Positions 16,563 through 25,865 of a DNA stretch of 33,689 nucleotides are shown here, in pieces. A program made the translations under genes and the position numbers. The stretch spans positions 1 to 33,689 of the forward strand of contig CAMWLR010000019.1 in the NCBI GenBank assembly GCA_947175215.1, in the 5' to 3' direction. The notes under the pieces were generated by a model that saw only the letters and a list, made by a program, of their open reading frames with translations, made no database searches and was not told the DNA's origin. Numbering within the stretch: the first letter of the stretch is position 1; each line of letters begins with the position of its first letter. This DNA comes from an uncultured Porphyromonadaceae bacterium. GTDB taxonomy: Bacteria > Bacteroidota > Bacteroidia > Bacteroidales > Muribaculaceae.

Positions 16563-17642
16563 TCAATCTAAGAGCGAACCATAACATTCGCGATAATTTT
16601 TAGCCATACGGTCAATAGAATAGCTTGCTGCTACATTATAGCCGCGAGCCTTTAATTTATCTTTTAAGACGGGCTCAGCGACTAATCCTCTGACACGATT
16701 GGCAAGATCTTCTGCGTCCCCGTGTTTAAACAATATCCCGGCATCCTTTACAATTTCGCCCAGACCCGGGATGTCTGATGCAATGACCGGTGTGCCGGCG
16801 GCCATGGCCTCGACAGCTGCAAGGCCGAAAGCCTCGATGTGGCTTGAGTGTACGACAATATCTGCGGTCTTGAGGAGCTGCGGAACGTCTGACCTAAGCC
16901 CTAAGAATTGCACACGGTCATCAATGCCCAAATTAGTGGCGAGGGTTTTTAATTCAGATTTGGTTTCACCATCGCCGGCAAGCCACAACTCGACATTGTC
17001 AGGCAATAAGGATAACGCCTTGATTATCGTAGCCTGATCTTTTTGATAGCTCAACCGGCCGACCATCAGCAGGATCGTCTTTGACAGTTCAGGTCTACCA
17101 ATCGAATCTTTAGATAGCGGAGTGGCATTGGTAAATTGGTCAAAGTCAATGCCATTAGTTACCACAGAGATACTGTTATCCTTTTTCCCTGAGAGTTCTT
17201 TGACAGTGTCGGCAACGGCATCAGACACACAGATGATATGTTTATAGCGGTGATACATCCACCGCTCGATGTGTCTAAACCACCACACCCGGCGGTGACT
17301 CGAGGTTGTGTGCTCGGTTGTGATCCAGCGGGCTTTTGTAAAGAGACCGGCAATTGCTCCAAACAGTTGAGGGGGAGTGTTATGCGTGTGTACTATATCA
17401 AATCCTTTTGCCAGTTTGATGAGGCGGCGGATATGCTTGGGATTATAATAATCAGGGGTCAGTCCAAAGTTGTGAATCTTGATACCGCTCTTTGCCAATT
17501 TCTGTAGAAAAGGGGTGTCCTGACCGTTAAACAGACATAACTCAACATCAATAGCGTCTTGTGACAGGCGTGGCAGCAGCTCTGTCATAAGTTTCTCAGC
17601 ACCTCCGGTATTAAGGTCGGTTATTACATGCAGGACTCTCAT
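16563..17642 (-). CDS. GT4-family glycosyltransferase
   Basis: 359 residues with the GT-B fold. The N-terminus shows the DLNTGGAEKLM acceptor-side loop typical of GT4 enzymes; the C-terminal half has LMVGRLSYQKDQ and HSSHIEAFGLAAVEAMAAG, which carries the two conserved glutamates for retaining transfer. It probably adds one sugar of the repeat unit on the cytoplasmic face. It lies 48 nt downstream of the acetyltransferase gene and 11 nt upstream of the next GT4. The linkage is unknown. Confidence 0.88.
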   Translation of the reverse strand: MRVLHVITDLNTGGAEKLMTELLPRLSQDAIDVELCLFNGQDTPFLQKLAKSGIKIHNFGLTPDYYNPKHIRRLIKLAKGFDIVHTHNTPPQLFGAIAGLFTKARWITTEHTTSSHRRVWWFRHIERWMYHRYKHIICVSDAVADTVKELSGKKDNSISVVTNGIDFDQFTNATPLSKDSIGRPELSKTILLMVGRLSYQKDQATIIKALSLLPDNVELWLAGDGETKSELKTLATNLGIDDRVQFLGLRSDVPQLLKTADIVVHSSHIEAFGLAAVEAMAAGTPVIASDIPGLGEIVKDAGILFKHGDAEDLANRVRGLVAEPVLKDKLKARGYNVAASYSIDRMAKNYRECYGSLLD

Positions 17643-17690
17643 GGTCAGATAATATGTAAAATTATATGGTGGAGAAACAATATTGCGATG

Positions 17691-18254
17691 CTACTGCATC
17701 TGCTCATAAGGATAATGAATGTAAACAGATGTCGGGGATTCGGATTTCGTAATTATTTTACCCGGATTACCTATAACGATAGAATTATCAGGCACATCCA
17801 TGTTTACAAAAGCACCCGGTGCAATCAGGACATTATTCCCGATTCTTACGTTACCGAGGATAATGGCATTGGCACCGACTTTTACATTGTCTCCGATAAT
17901 AGGAGTCCCTTTCTTTCTACCTTGCGTATTGCCTATCAGAGCACCATGACTAATCATGAAATTACACCCGATAATTGTGCGTTCATTGATAACGATCGTA
18001 CCCCAGTGCCCAAACATCAGTCCGGGACCAATTTTGGTGGCTGCCGGTATCTGGATGCCACTATGATACATCATCAGTCTTAAAAGGCCGTTCCAAAATA
18101 ATCGGCTGACAATATTCTTTGAGGTATGAGCATGTCTAAAACAATAAGAGTATTGAAAGCCGGGTACGAAAAGCAAATATTTCAATTTTACAAGAAATGA
18201 TTTTGCGTTGGTCCCTTCGTATCGGTATAAGTCTTGTAAGCAGTCGAGTCGCAT
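17691..18254 (-). CDS. Serine acetyltransferase-like hexapeptide-repeat acetyltransferase
   Basis: 187 residues. An N-terminal helical part is followed by a left-handed beta helix of hexapeptide repeats (about 85-165), with a catalytic His in a SHGALIGN-like segment near 118 and a GNPGK-type turn at the end. The domain resembles CysE serine acetyltransferase, but CysE-like members within polysaccharide clusters usually acetylate a sugar hydroxyl, which I infer here. The gene starts on the last base of the upstream GT2 gene (TAATG). A housekeeping serine acetyltransferase would not be expected inside this operon. Confidence 0.82.
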   Translation of the reverse strand: MRLDCLQDLYRYEGTNAKSFLVKLKYLLFVPGFQYSYCFRHAHTSKNIVSRLFWNGLLRLMMYHSGIQIPAATKIGPGLMFGHWGTIVINERTIIGCNFMISHGALIGNTQGRKKGTPIIGDNVKVGANAIILGNVRIGNNVLIAPGAFVNMDVPDNSIVIGNPGKIITKSESPTSVYIHYPYEQMQ

Positions 18255-19123
18255 TATTTCCTTAATTGTTTATCCTTAGAGTAAAACAGTAGTGAGAAAG
18301 GTCGGGCGAGCTGCCAAAAAAGCCCTAACTGAGGAATCACTTTCTTATCTTTGATGTATCTTCTGAACCTCCAGTAATTAATGGCCGAACGGAATCTGAT
18401 AAAGAATGACACCGGGGCTTTGACCAGTTCGGCATAAGTCATCGTGGTGGCGACGGGGCTGTTAACTCTGACGCGGGTGATTGCCGATGTCAGTCCGTCC
18501 TCAAGATATTCGCAATAATAGACAGGGTGATTAAAATAATGCAGTGGATAATGGGCGCTGATCCTGTTCCAGATCAGAGCCTCGGGACAAAAACGTTCAC
18601 CCTCGATCTCGGGGAAAGGGTATTTTTTCATCACAGAGGTCAGGAACACTTCGGCCAGGTCTCCCTTGACGTTATGTTTATATCTGAGGTCGAATGCCGA
18701 ACACTCCAAAACGTCGAAATTCTTATCGCCCCCTACGATCACCCCGTCATAATCTGCTTTTAGACCGCATACCCCGCCGATATCATGTCGGTCTTTAATC
18801 ATGTCGTAATGTAGGGCTATATGATGTAATGAATCCGGGGGGAGAATGTCATCGCTGTCGACAATATAAAACAATATCCCGCCGGCCTCTTTTACACCGC
18901 GATTGATGGCCCGATGTTTCCCGCCATTAGGCTGGGTGAAATAACGGATATTGATTTTCCCCTCATTGATAAACTTGCTGACCAACTCGCGGGTATCATC
19001 GGTCGAGCCGTCATCAATTATAAGCCACTCAAAATCCTTATATGATTGTTTACACAGGCTCTGATACAGAGCCTCTAATCTATATGCGCGGTTATATGTC
19101 GGGGTAAAAACAGTTATAAGCAT
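18254..19123 (-). CDS. GT2-family glycosyltransferase
   Basis: 289 residues, GT-A fold. Seen: FTPTYNRAY near the start, the nucleotide-binding IDDGSTDD at about 36-43, GGKHRAINRG, and the DxD-type VDSDD near 93-97. The C-terminal part has amphipathic and hydrophobic stretches that may touch the membrane. It transfers a sugar from an activated donor by inversion; the donor is unknown. Its stop shares one base with the following acetyltransferase start, and it lies 55 nt after the GT4 at 19179-20279. Confidence 0.9.
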   Translation of the reverse strand: MLITVFTPTYNRAYRLEALYQSLCKQSYKDFEWLIIDDGSTDDTRELVSKFINEGKINIRYFTQPNGGKHRAINRGVKEAGGILFYIVDSDDILPPDSLHHIALHYDMIKDRHDIGGVCGLKADYDGVIVGGDKNFDVLECSAFDLRYKHNVKGDLAEVFLTSVMKKYPFPEIEGERFCPEALIWNRISAHYPLHYFNHPVYYCEYLEDGLTSAITRVRVNSPVATTMTYAELVKAPVSFFIRFRSAINYWRFRRYIKDKKVIPQLGLFWQLARPFSLLFYSKDKQLRK

Positions 19124-19178
19124 CTCAGCGTATCTTTTACGTGAGTATTATCATTAAAAGTTGAGGGTTGACCGGTTG

Positions 19179-20279
19179 TTACTCGACCTGAGGTATCAAC
19201 TCATCGGGTGAAGAATAGAGGGATTCTACTGTTTTAGTGACGTTTTTGATATTATATGGCGATGATAAAACAGCGGTGGATAGATTGTGACGGTCGTTAG
19301 CGGTGTCTTTTGCATTATCCATCAGTTTGTGCCATGCTGTTTTATCTTTGATCGTCAGTCGATGAAAAGTGCCGAGAGCCATATCTGCCTCGGGAGGGAT
19401 TGTGTCTGATGCTAAGACCGGTAAACCCGTTGCCTGTGCCTCGACAGCCACAATGCCAAGGCCCTCGTAAACTGAGGGGAAAAGGAAAACATCGGCGGCT
19501 GACAGCCATCGTGTGACATCATCTTGTTTGCCAAGCAGCAGCACGTTGTCAAGCCCTGAGTGCTCTTTGCGGGCTGTCAACTCGCTCATCAGAGGGCCAT
19601 CGCCGATAATGATGTAGAGCTCATCGTTACCGAGACGCTCGGCTGCCAAGTCGAGTATAAACGATTGATTTTTCTGTTTAGTGCATCGGCCTACATTTAT
19701 AAAAACCGTGGTTGAGGGTGCAATATTATACCGCTCTCTCAATTGTTCCCGGGCAACGGGGTCAAAACTGAATTTATCAAGATCGATGCCGTTATGTATA
19801 ACATGGCCCGTCCTCCATCGACCGGGAAACAGCCACCGCAGGGCTAACGCTGAGCAGCCGAACAGAGCCGTGGCATATTTCTCGTAGGGGTGATGTCGGT
19901 GATAAAACAGTGGCCATACCCAACGCGGTAAGTCAACACGGGCGTTGTGAGAGTGAGCTACCCGGCACTCAATTCCCGCATCTTTGGCTGCTCTGAGAAC
20001 GATCGGCAACTCGGTGTGCATGTGTGCGTGCACCACATCAAACCGCTCTTTTCTGAAAAAGTCGACGAGCCTGCTATGATAGTCAGCGGCGGCCTCAAAC
20101 GGTATGCAGTGCAGTTGTATATCCATATCGGTAAACGGGGTCTCATTCTCACCTGGCCTCTGGGTGAGGATCTCGTATGTATGTATATCACGGTCACCGT
20201 ATTTTATGAGATTATAAAATACCATCTCGGTGCCACCGCAGTTTAACTGCGGATATACGTGCAGCACTCGCTTGCTCAT
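19179..20279 (-). CDS. GT4-family glycosyltransferase
   Basis: 366 residues, GT-B fold. The N-terminus has LNCGGTEMVFYNL, the C-terminal half INVGRCTKQKNQ and PSVYEGLGIVAVEAQATGLPV with both conserved glutamates. It is closest in style to the EpsF-like group of exopolysaccharide transferases. Its ATG overlaps the stop of the polymerase gene by 4 nt (ATGA), indicating coupled translation. Donor and acceptor are not known. Confidence 0.88.
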   Translation of the reverse strand: MSKRVLHVYPQLNCGGTEMVFYNLIKYGDRDIHTYEILTQRPGENETPFTDMDIQLHCIPFEAAADYHSRLVDFFRKERFDVVHAHMHTELPIVLRAAKDAGIECRVAHSHNARVDLPRWVWPLFYHRHHPYEKYATALFGCSALALRWLFPGRWRTGHVIHNGIDLDKFSFDPVAREQLRERYNIAPSTTVFINVGRCTKQKNQSFILDLAAERLGNDELYIIIGDGPLMSELTARKEHSGLDNVLLLGKQDDVTRWLSAADVFLFPSVYEGLGIVAVEAQATGLPVLASDTIPPEADMALGTFHRLTIKDKTAWHKLMDNAKDTANDRHNLSTAVLSSPYNIKNVTKTVESLYSSPDELIPQVE

Positions 20280-21400
20280 CTGAGGAAAAATGAATAGTTG
20301 GGATCAAACAGCCATGAATGATACATCAGGAAGGCGCCCCCATCAAATAGATACACGAACCGATAGTAGCCGAATGCGCATAGCAGTGTCACGAAACAGA
20401 AGACCAATGTGCGGGTGCGTGGCATTATATCAATCAGATAGCCGATTATAACCGCATAATACATCAGGAAGTAATCTTTCTCACGTGTCAGGATCTCACT
20501 GCCACGCAGCAGAGTGAACAATGGCAGCAGGCAGAGGAACATCCACATGACGATATGTACCTTGGGATTCTTAAGTTTGAGCTTGCGGATATTATAATAC
20601 ACAACAAACATCAGCAGGAAATATTCGAGCGTGTGGAATATGCCGATCGATGATACATTCTCGTTATCGAAGTAGTGAGATGTACGATACTCCATAGCCT
20701 CGTTCATGGCATTGTCTTGTAAGAATTGTCCGAGTGGCCCGATGACGTCAATATCGGCAAAACCGATAAAAAGTGTAGGTATAAATATAATATTCAGTAA
20801 CTTGATGCGTCTGCGCGTCAGAGCGATATACACCAACGGATAGATCAGGAACAATAGATAAGCACCGTTATGGATTGTCGAGACTAATATTGCGCAAATA
20901 TAATATTTGAGATATTTCTTATCCTGTATCAATGGCACCATCAACAGGAAGCAGGCGACCGTAATACTCTGTCGCATACTGATCATAGTGTTGTAAAAGA
21001 ACAGCTTATAGAGAAATATCAATATGACGATGCCGAAGTGAGAAGTGTAACGCTTTAATCCTTTCCAGATGCAGAAGTTAAAGAAAGCCGCGTGCAGCAG
21101 ACAAAATCCGTAAAACGAGATTCCCAACGTTTTGAAGAACGATGCGATAAGCGTATAACCGATCTCATAATTGTTATTGCGCAATCTCGGGTTAAGGACA
21201 TCGGGGAATGTCGGCAGGTTGGCATAATGCCCTTCGTATGTCATGAAATCAAGACCGCCGACAAGACGCGTACCGCTCACTATGGTGAGCATAAGCAGGC
21301 ATAGCAAGATGAGGATTCTACGTTGTCCGGGCTTTTTGACGGTTTCGATAAGATATGCAAACCCCGTGCAAACAACGAAGAGTGAGAGTATTATGATCAT
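20276..21400 (-). CDS. EpsG-type polysaccharide polymerase (Wzy-like)
   Basis: 374 residues, with about ten to twelve hydrophobic segments spread along the length and a large extracytoplasmic loop. The pattern of an early VSGTRLVGGLDFMTY segment followed by NYEIGY matches EpsG-family proteins (GTR and D..Y signature), which are thought to polymerise lipid-linked repeat units in the periplasm. It is the only polymerase candidate in the operon, which together with the Wzx-like flippase makes the system Wzx/Wzy dependent. It lies 2 nt after the pyruvyl transferase gene and overlaps the next GT4. Confidence 0.85.
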   Translation of the reverse strand: MIIILSLFVVCTGFAYLIETVKKPGQRRILILLCLLMLTIVSGTRLVGGLDFMTYEGHYANLPTFPDVLNPRLRNNNYEIGYTLIASFFKTLGISFYGFCLLHAAFFNFCIWKGLKRYTSHFGIVILIFLYKLFFYNTMISMRQSITVACFLLMVPLIQDKKYLKYYICAILVSTIHNGAYLLFLIYPLVYIALTRRRIKLLNIIFIPTLFIGFADIDVIGPLGQFLQDNAMNEAMEYRTSHYFDNENVSSIGIFHTLEYFLLMFVVYYNIRKLKLKNPKVHIVMWMFLCLLPLFTLLRGSEILTREKDYFLMYYAVIIGYLIDIMPRTRTLVFCFVTLLCAFGYYRFVYLFDGGAFLMYHSWLFDPNYSFFLR

Positions 21401-21402
21401 TT

Positions 21403-22536
21403 CTAACTAATATTCTTAAAAACGTCAGACAACAGTGCCTTACACTGATCAGTCTGTTTATCGAGTATGTCAAATACCCTGTCAAAATCGACATGATCTT
21501 TAAGTATGTCGAGATTATCTGAGTATATCCTGTCTGTCAATCCAAGAGGTGTCAGTAATGTAGTCAGACGGCTGTTCATCCCTGATGCTATTCCTGATAT
21601 GGGATACACGACAAAGTTCTTGCGGTATTGTATAGCGAAGAGGGTGCCGTGAAATGAATTTGTGATCATATATTCGGCATTGGCTATCAGGCTAAGCCAT
21701 TGACCGATGGTCGGTTCTTCTTTAGGGTATTTATCTTCCTGACCTTGTGAGCCGACATAGACGATATCGAGTCCCTCACGTTTGGCATATGCGTTGATCT
21801 GTTTCCAATCGATGTCGGTGCGCGTCCCTAAAAAGTAGATAAAGAGATAGCGATGGCGTCGGGGCTGCGGTGATCTGAGACGGTCATAGTCGGCTGATCT
21901 CAGCAACAGGGTCGGGTCGGGCGCGAGATGAGGAGAGTCATACCCGGCCTCGCGACAGATCTCGAGGCCGCTCTGCTCTCTGACAGTAATCAAATCAAAA
22001 CGTCTGAGCCAAGGTGAGATCAGGTCACAGAATTGAGGCGTGGCATGGCGTGCGCCGAAACTCGCCGCCATCGAGACCTTCAGGACGTTATCTTTTGCCC
22101 ATGATAGGAAATAGATACCGTCGGTTGTGTTCCAGATCTGATCGCTGCCGACCACATAGGCGTCAGCCTGTGGCGGATCATTCTTGAGCATGTCGAGAGT
22201 ATATTCCCGGTCGGTGCAATTGAGATATTTCTGTCTGAATTTTTCAAACTCTCGTTGTGTGATGTATGGCTTGAGACGCCCGTGTGTGAGCGTGTAAAAG
22301 GCTGACTTAACTGCGCGTTGAGTCAGATAGAGAGGGTAAGGGAGCAAACGGTAGGCGGTGCGGAGTTTTGAAAACAGCTGCTCGCGCAGGCCCGGATTAT
22401 AATCCCTGCCGGTGGTTGCCTTTACCAAAAATGTCTCATGGCCTAATGACCTGAGATAGGTTTGGGTGGCATAACATTGCAGCAACTGGCCGTAATTATC
22501 CTCGGTTTTCCAGAAAGTGAGTATGCCGATGCGCAT
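21403..22536 (-). CDS. Polysaccharide pyruvyl transferase family protein
   Basis: 377 residues. Family of CsaB and WcaK-type enzymes, which attach pyruvate from phosphoenolpyruvate to sugars as a ketal. Seen: GILTFWKTEDNYGQLLQCYA at the N-terminus, DAYVVGSDQIWN in the middle, and the ITNSFHGTLFAI motif near residue 290. The acetal would add negative charge to the polymer. It directly follows (2 nt) an F420-hydrogenase-beta-like gene, the same pairing as at 24759-26834. The two pyruvyl transferases in the operon are clearly homologous but divergent, suggesting two different acceptors. Confidence 0.88.
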   Translation of the reverse strand: MRIGILTFWKTEDNYGQLLQCYATQTYLRSLGHETFLVKATTGRDYNPGLREQLFSKLRTAYRLLPYPLYLTQRAVKSAFYTLTHGRLKPYITQREFEKFRQKYLNCTDREYTLDMLKNDPPQADAYVVGSDQIWNTTDGIYFLSWAKDNVLKVSMAASFGARHATPQFCDLISPWLRRFDLITVREQSGLEICREAGYDSPHLAPDPTLLLRSADYDRLRSPQPRRHRYLFIYFLGTRTDIDWKQINAYAKREGLDIVYVGSQGQEDKYPKEEPTIGQWLSLIANAEYMITNSFHGTLFAIQYRKNFVVYPISGIASGMNSRLTTLLTPLGLTDRIYSDNLDILKDHVDFDRVFDILDKQTDQCKALLSDVFKNIS

Positions 22537-22538
22537 TG

Positions 22539-23711
22539 TCAGTAACTTTTATGTGTTATCTTCCTGAGCAGATCGAGCCCCCGGCGCATGATATTATGAT
22601 AAATCTGCGACCGGCGCGATGTCTCGGGTGCATATTTAGAGATTGCCGAGGGTAACCCCTCAGAGGTATATGTCTGATAGAATCTGTCACGCTTTGATTG
22701 ATCGGGCAGATGCGCGACCAGTACTCTGTTGCCGGCAATGGCCGTCTTGATGTCAGACTCGATTACAATAGCCTGATCTGCGACACTTTCCCAGAGGGCT
22801 TTGCCGGCGGCATTGTTTATCAGTACCATGGAGACACCGCGATTGTCGTCAAAGCTGTAAAACTTCTTGCCGATACCCCAGAAGTCTCCGAGAGATATGT
22901 CACCGGGTCGATGTAGGGTGTTATATGGGCAATGAAAACAGCTCGGGCGTTGCAGACGGTCTGACAAGAAAAGTTGCATATAGCTGTCATATCCGGCATA
23001 GAGAAAGTGTTTGAGGCCATTGCGGAACAGTACTTTGAGATACAGTCTTTTCCAGCTTTTCTCTTTTGACCTGAAGTTTACCGCAGACGGGTCACTGTGG
23101 TATCTCTCAGTGAGCAGATCTATATACTCCTTGAATATTTTAGGAGACGGTACTCCGTGGCAGAGGAGGTCAACAGTGATAAGATTATCGTATGGCTTTA
23201 ACAGATAGTTCTTTATTGCGGCAACCTGGCACGGCACGCCTGAGAAGAGTACTTTGTCACCTTTGCGCAGCCGGTCTCTGACCTGAGCGAAAATCTCCCG
23301 TGTATCACTCTGAACATATTTTGATGACATGAGTGGCTCTATCTCATCTTTGGTGCGGGCAATTGTATGGTGTGCCACCATCTTATCATCAAATCTGCAA
23401 CCGACAACAATGCCACCTTGATTTATAATGCGGGTGGCCAGGAGTCTGAATACACCTCCCGATGAGCTGCGCAGTCGCTCGGCATAGTTCCTGTTTTTGG
23501 CTGCGTAGACTTTTGAGATGTTGTTTCCCTCAGGTATGTTTATCATCGGACAGGTACGGTCGCATAGACCGCAGTTGACGCAAGCCGACGGATCAACCTC
23601 AGGGTAGGGGAATCCCTCGGCATCAGTGCCCATCGCTATGCACCCGTGACCGCATATCGAGGCGCAGGCTGCGCATCCCGAGCAATCTTTTTTATCTTTA
23701 ATATCAATCAT
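22539..23711 (-). CDS. F420-hydrogenase beta-subunit-like iron-sulfur protein
   Basis: 390 residues. The N-terminal 60 residues carry two ferredoxin-type 4Fe-4S motifs (C10, C13, C16, C20 and C44, C47, C50, C54). The rest matches the coenzyme F420 hydrogenase/dehydrogenase beta subunit N- and C-terminal domains: SSSGGVFRLLA, LFSGVPCQVAA, LLCHGVPSPKIF and GDISLGDFWGIGK with nearby cysteines. Such proteins are common in Bacteroides capsule loci and likely use flavin rather than F420; their substrate is not known. It is paired with the pyruvyl transferase gene 2 nt downstream. It compares with the shortened paralogue at 25866-26834. Confidence 0.88.
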   Translation of the reverse strand: MIDIKDKKDCSGCAACASICGHGCIAMGTDAEGFPYPEVDPSACVNCGLCDRTCPMINIPEGNNISKVYAAKNRNYAERLRSSSGGVFRLLATRIINQGGIVVGCRFDDKMVAHHTIARTKDEIEPLMSSKYVQSDTREIFAQVRDRLRKGDKVLFSGVPCQVAAIKNYLLKPYDNLITVDLLCHGVPSPKIFKEYIDLLTERYHSDPSAVNFRSKEKSWKRLYLKVLFRNGLKHFLYAGYDSYMQLFLSDRLQRPSCFHCPYNTLHRPGDISLGDFWGIGKKFYSFDDNRGVSMVLINNAAGKALWESVADQAIVIESDIKTAIAGNRVLVAHLPDQSKRDRFYQTYTSEGLPSAISKYAPETSRRSQIYHNIMRRGLDLLRKITHKSY

Positions 23712-23737
23712 ACCCCTTTGATGATAAGTATGTCGTG

Positions 23738-24754
23738 TTATTTAAGTAATCTCTTGAGAGGGAATAACAACCGGGCTTTCAGCATATTTAAGCGGGCTTG
23801 GCTGAGAAGTGTGGTGACGTCAGATTTTCGGGCCAACTCATAAAATGGAGTCGTGAGGCGCGGGTCATCAGTCAGGGCACGGCTGATACGCGGGTCTTTA
23901 AGGAATGTCGAAATCCTTTCCTCTTTCCTCTCGCGTGAATAGGGGGCGCGTGCCTCCATGGATGTTAAGGCAGGCAGACGACAGGCAAAATGATAGTCGA
24001 TGTCACCCCTCATTCGGTCAGTCAGCAATCCTTTCATCTCGGCAAATTGCTCTATGTTTTCAAAAGATCGCGCATACTTCTCATAAACATCAGGATGAAA
24101 GCGCGATACGGCGCTGTTGCCGGTCTGCCGGTAATAATAGAGAGGGTGGGAGATATGAATAATTCGTCGGGCGGATAAAAAGCATTTCCATGAGAAGAAC
24201 ATATCTTCACCGTATGTCATCGTCTCGTCAAATCTGACTGTCTCGGCGATAAGACTCTGACGTATCGCTTTAGTCCATAAACTTACGGCATGACCTTTGA
24301 CCATCAGTGTATTAAATGCCTCCTGTGGATTGCCGTCCGGTTGTGTTGTGATAATGTCGCTATATTCTGCAAACTTGGGTTTGGAATAAAAGGTCGTATA
24401 CTCCCATGTGAGGAGGTCGGGATCTTGTTGCGACAGGGTTGTCAGAATGATTGACAAAGATGCGGGATGAAGTATATCATCGGCGTCCATGAATGTGACA
24501 TACTCGCCGGTGGCTTTATCAAGCCCGAGATTGCGTGTGGCACTAACACCTTGGTTAGCTTTGTCAATTATCTTTAAGTTGGGGTATTTTCGCTCATACC
24601 GGCGCAGTATGTCGGGAGACTCGTCGGTTGACCCGTCGTTTATGAGTATAATCTCGCATTGGTCGGCCTCTTTTTGAGTTAACAGGCTGTCTAAAGATTG
24701 CTCGAGATAGCGGGCAACGTTATAGACGGGGATAATGATGCTCAGGCGGGTCAT
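23738..24754 (-). CDS. GT2-family glycosyltransferase
   Basis: 338 residues, GT-A fold. Seen: IIIPVYNVARYLEQSLDSL at the N-terminus, INDGSTDES near residue 39, ANQGVSATRNLG, the DxD-type MDADDILHP near 90-98 and YGEDMFF, which fits the catalytic ED pair of the family. The C-terminus is basic and amphipathic, likely membrane-associated. It adds a sugar in the repeat unit by inversion, donor unknown. It sits 4 nt after the first pyruvyl transferase gene and 26 nt before the next F420-hydrogenase-beta-like gene, between the two duplicated modules. Confidence 0.9.
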   Translation of the reverse strand: MTRLSIIIPVYNVARYLEQSLDSLLTQKEADQCEIILINDGSTDESPDILRRYERKYPNLKIIDKANQGVSATRNLGLDKATGEYVTFMDADDILHPASLSIILTTLSQQDPDLLTWEYTTFYSKPKFAEYSDIITTQPDGNPQEAFNTLMVKGHAVSLWTKAIRQSLIAETVRFDETMTYGEDMFFSWKCFLSARRIIHISHPLYYYRQTGNSAVSRFHPDVYEKYARSFENIEQFAEMKGLLTDRMRGDIDYHFACRLPALTSMEARAPYSRERKEERISTFLKDPRISRALTDDPRLTTPFYELARKSDVTTLLSQARLNMLKARLLFPLKRLLK

Positions 24755-24758
24755 TATG

Positions 24759-25862
24759 TCAGCTCAAGGCGTTAATCAGGAATGTCTGAGACTCTATGAG
24801 TCTATCGGCAAGATGCCTGTTGACAGCTTGATAGTCAATTGTCGGTAATGCAAACCGAGCCGTGTCTCGACAGATACATTGTTCGAGCCCGAAGTCTGAC
24901 AATAAGGACTCGATGCGGGTGTTTCCTCTTGTGCCGTTTAGTTTGACGATAAAGGGGATATTAAACATTATGGCAAAAACAGCACCGTGAAAAGAGTCGG
25001 TCACTAGAAATCGGGCATTGGCGATATTGCTGATCCACTCTTCGACAGAGATTGCGCTGTAATGTTTAAGGAGGGTAAATCTGTTGAATGTCTTGGTACG
25101 GTTATTGTCACGACATTCATTAATCCCGGTGAGGCTTTTGACTCTTGACACGACAGCATCGGCCTCGGGGGAATCTTCGAGGAGATATTGGGTAATGAAG
25201 GGTGTCGCAGGGTATTCTTTTTTTACAAAAGGAGTAAAGCCGTCAACACCTAAGAGCATGGTAGGGTCGAGAACCCACTCGGCATTGATGTCGAGAAACT
25301 CTTGACAGAGCTTGATACCGCTCTTTTCCCTGACTGAGACTGCATCGAGGTTTGCTGCGGCTTTTTTTACTGTCTGAGTCTGTTGTGGGGTGTATTCCCA
25401 CGAGTCCACACCAAACGAGACCGCGTAAGCGATGCGTTTGACTTGACGTCTGTCGGCGAAATCAAGAAAGTAATCAGCGATGTTAGGCGAATAACAGGGA
25501 CGCCAGCACTGATCGCTGCCGACAATGAAGGCATCAAAAGAAGCGTCACTAACCACGTTGTCAAACGCGCTTTGGGTGGTCAGCGGGCCGAGACGGTCGA
25601 TATGAGCAGTTACAAATTCAATAGGGCGCGAATAAAGATATTGTTTCTGCGAATGTGTCAGCAGGCTCGACTCATATTTGCCGTGAGCGATTTGCAACAG
25701 TCGTTTGGCGATATTTTTTACGACATTGTCATTGGTCGGTCTGTGCCGGTCAATCGTGACGGGGGTATGCCCCATCTGTTTCAGCACTTGCTGCAAGGCA
25801 TAATTCTGGAGAATCCCTCCATAATTACCGTGTAATGCCTGTGTCAGTATTCCTATCCGCAT
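24759..25862 (-). CDS. Polysaccharide pyruvyl transferase family protein
   Basis: 367 residues. It has the same landmarks as the protein at 21403-22536: GILTQALHGNYGGILQNYA at the N-terminus, DAFIVGSDQCWRP, VSVREKSGIKLC and VTDSFHGAVFAI near residue 285. The family transfers pyruvate from phosphoenolpyruvate to a sugar. It follows its F420-hydrogenase-beta-like partner by 3 nt. The two copies differ enough that recent tandem duplication is unlikely. Confidence 0.88.
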   Translation of the reverse strand: MRIGILTQALHGNYGGILQNYALQQVLKQMGHTPVTIDRHRPTNDNVVKNIAKRLLQIAHGKYESSLLTHSQKQYLYSRPIEFVTAHIDRLGPLTTQSAFDNVVSDASFDAFIVGSDQCWRPCYSPNIADYFLDFADRRQVKRIAYAVSFGVDSWEYTPQQTQTVKKAAANLDAVSVREKSGIKLCQEFLDINAEWVLDPTMLLGVDGFTPFVKKEYPATPFITQYLLEDSPEADAVVSRVKSLTGINECRDNNRTKTFNRFTLLKHYSAISVEEWISNIANARFLVTDSFHGAVFAIMFNIPFIVKLNGTRGNTRIESLLSDFGLEQCICRDTARFALPTIDYQAVNRHLADRLIESQTFLINALS

Positions 25863-25865
25863 GAT

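Noticed and set aside
17691-18254. Housekeeping cysE (serine acetyltransferase for cysteine synthesis)
   Set aside because: The domain is CysE-like, but the gene lies between glycosyltransferase genes and is coupled to one of them by a 1-nt overlap, so sugar acetylation is more likely.
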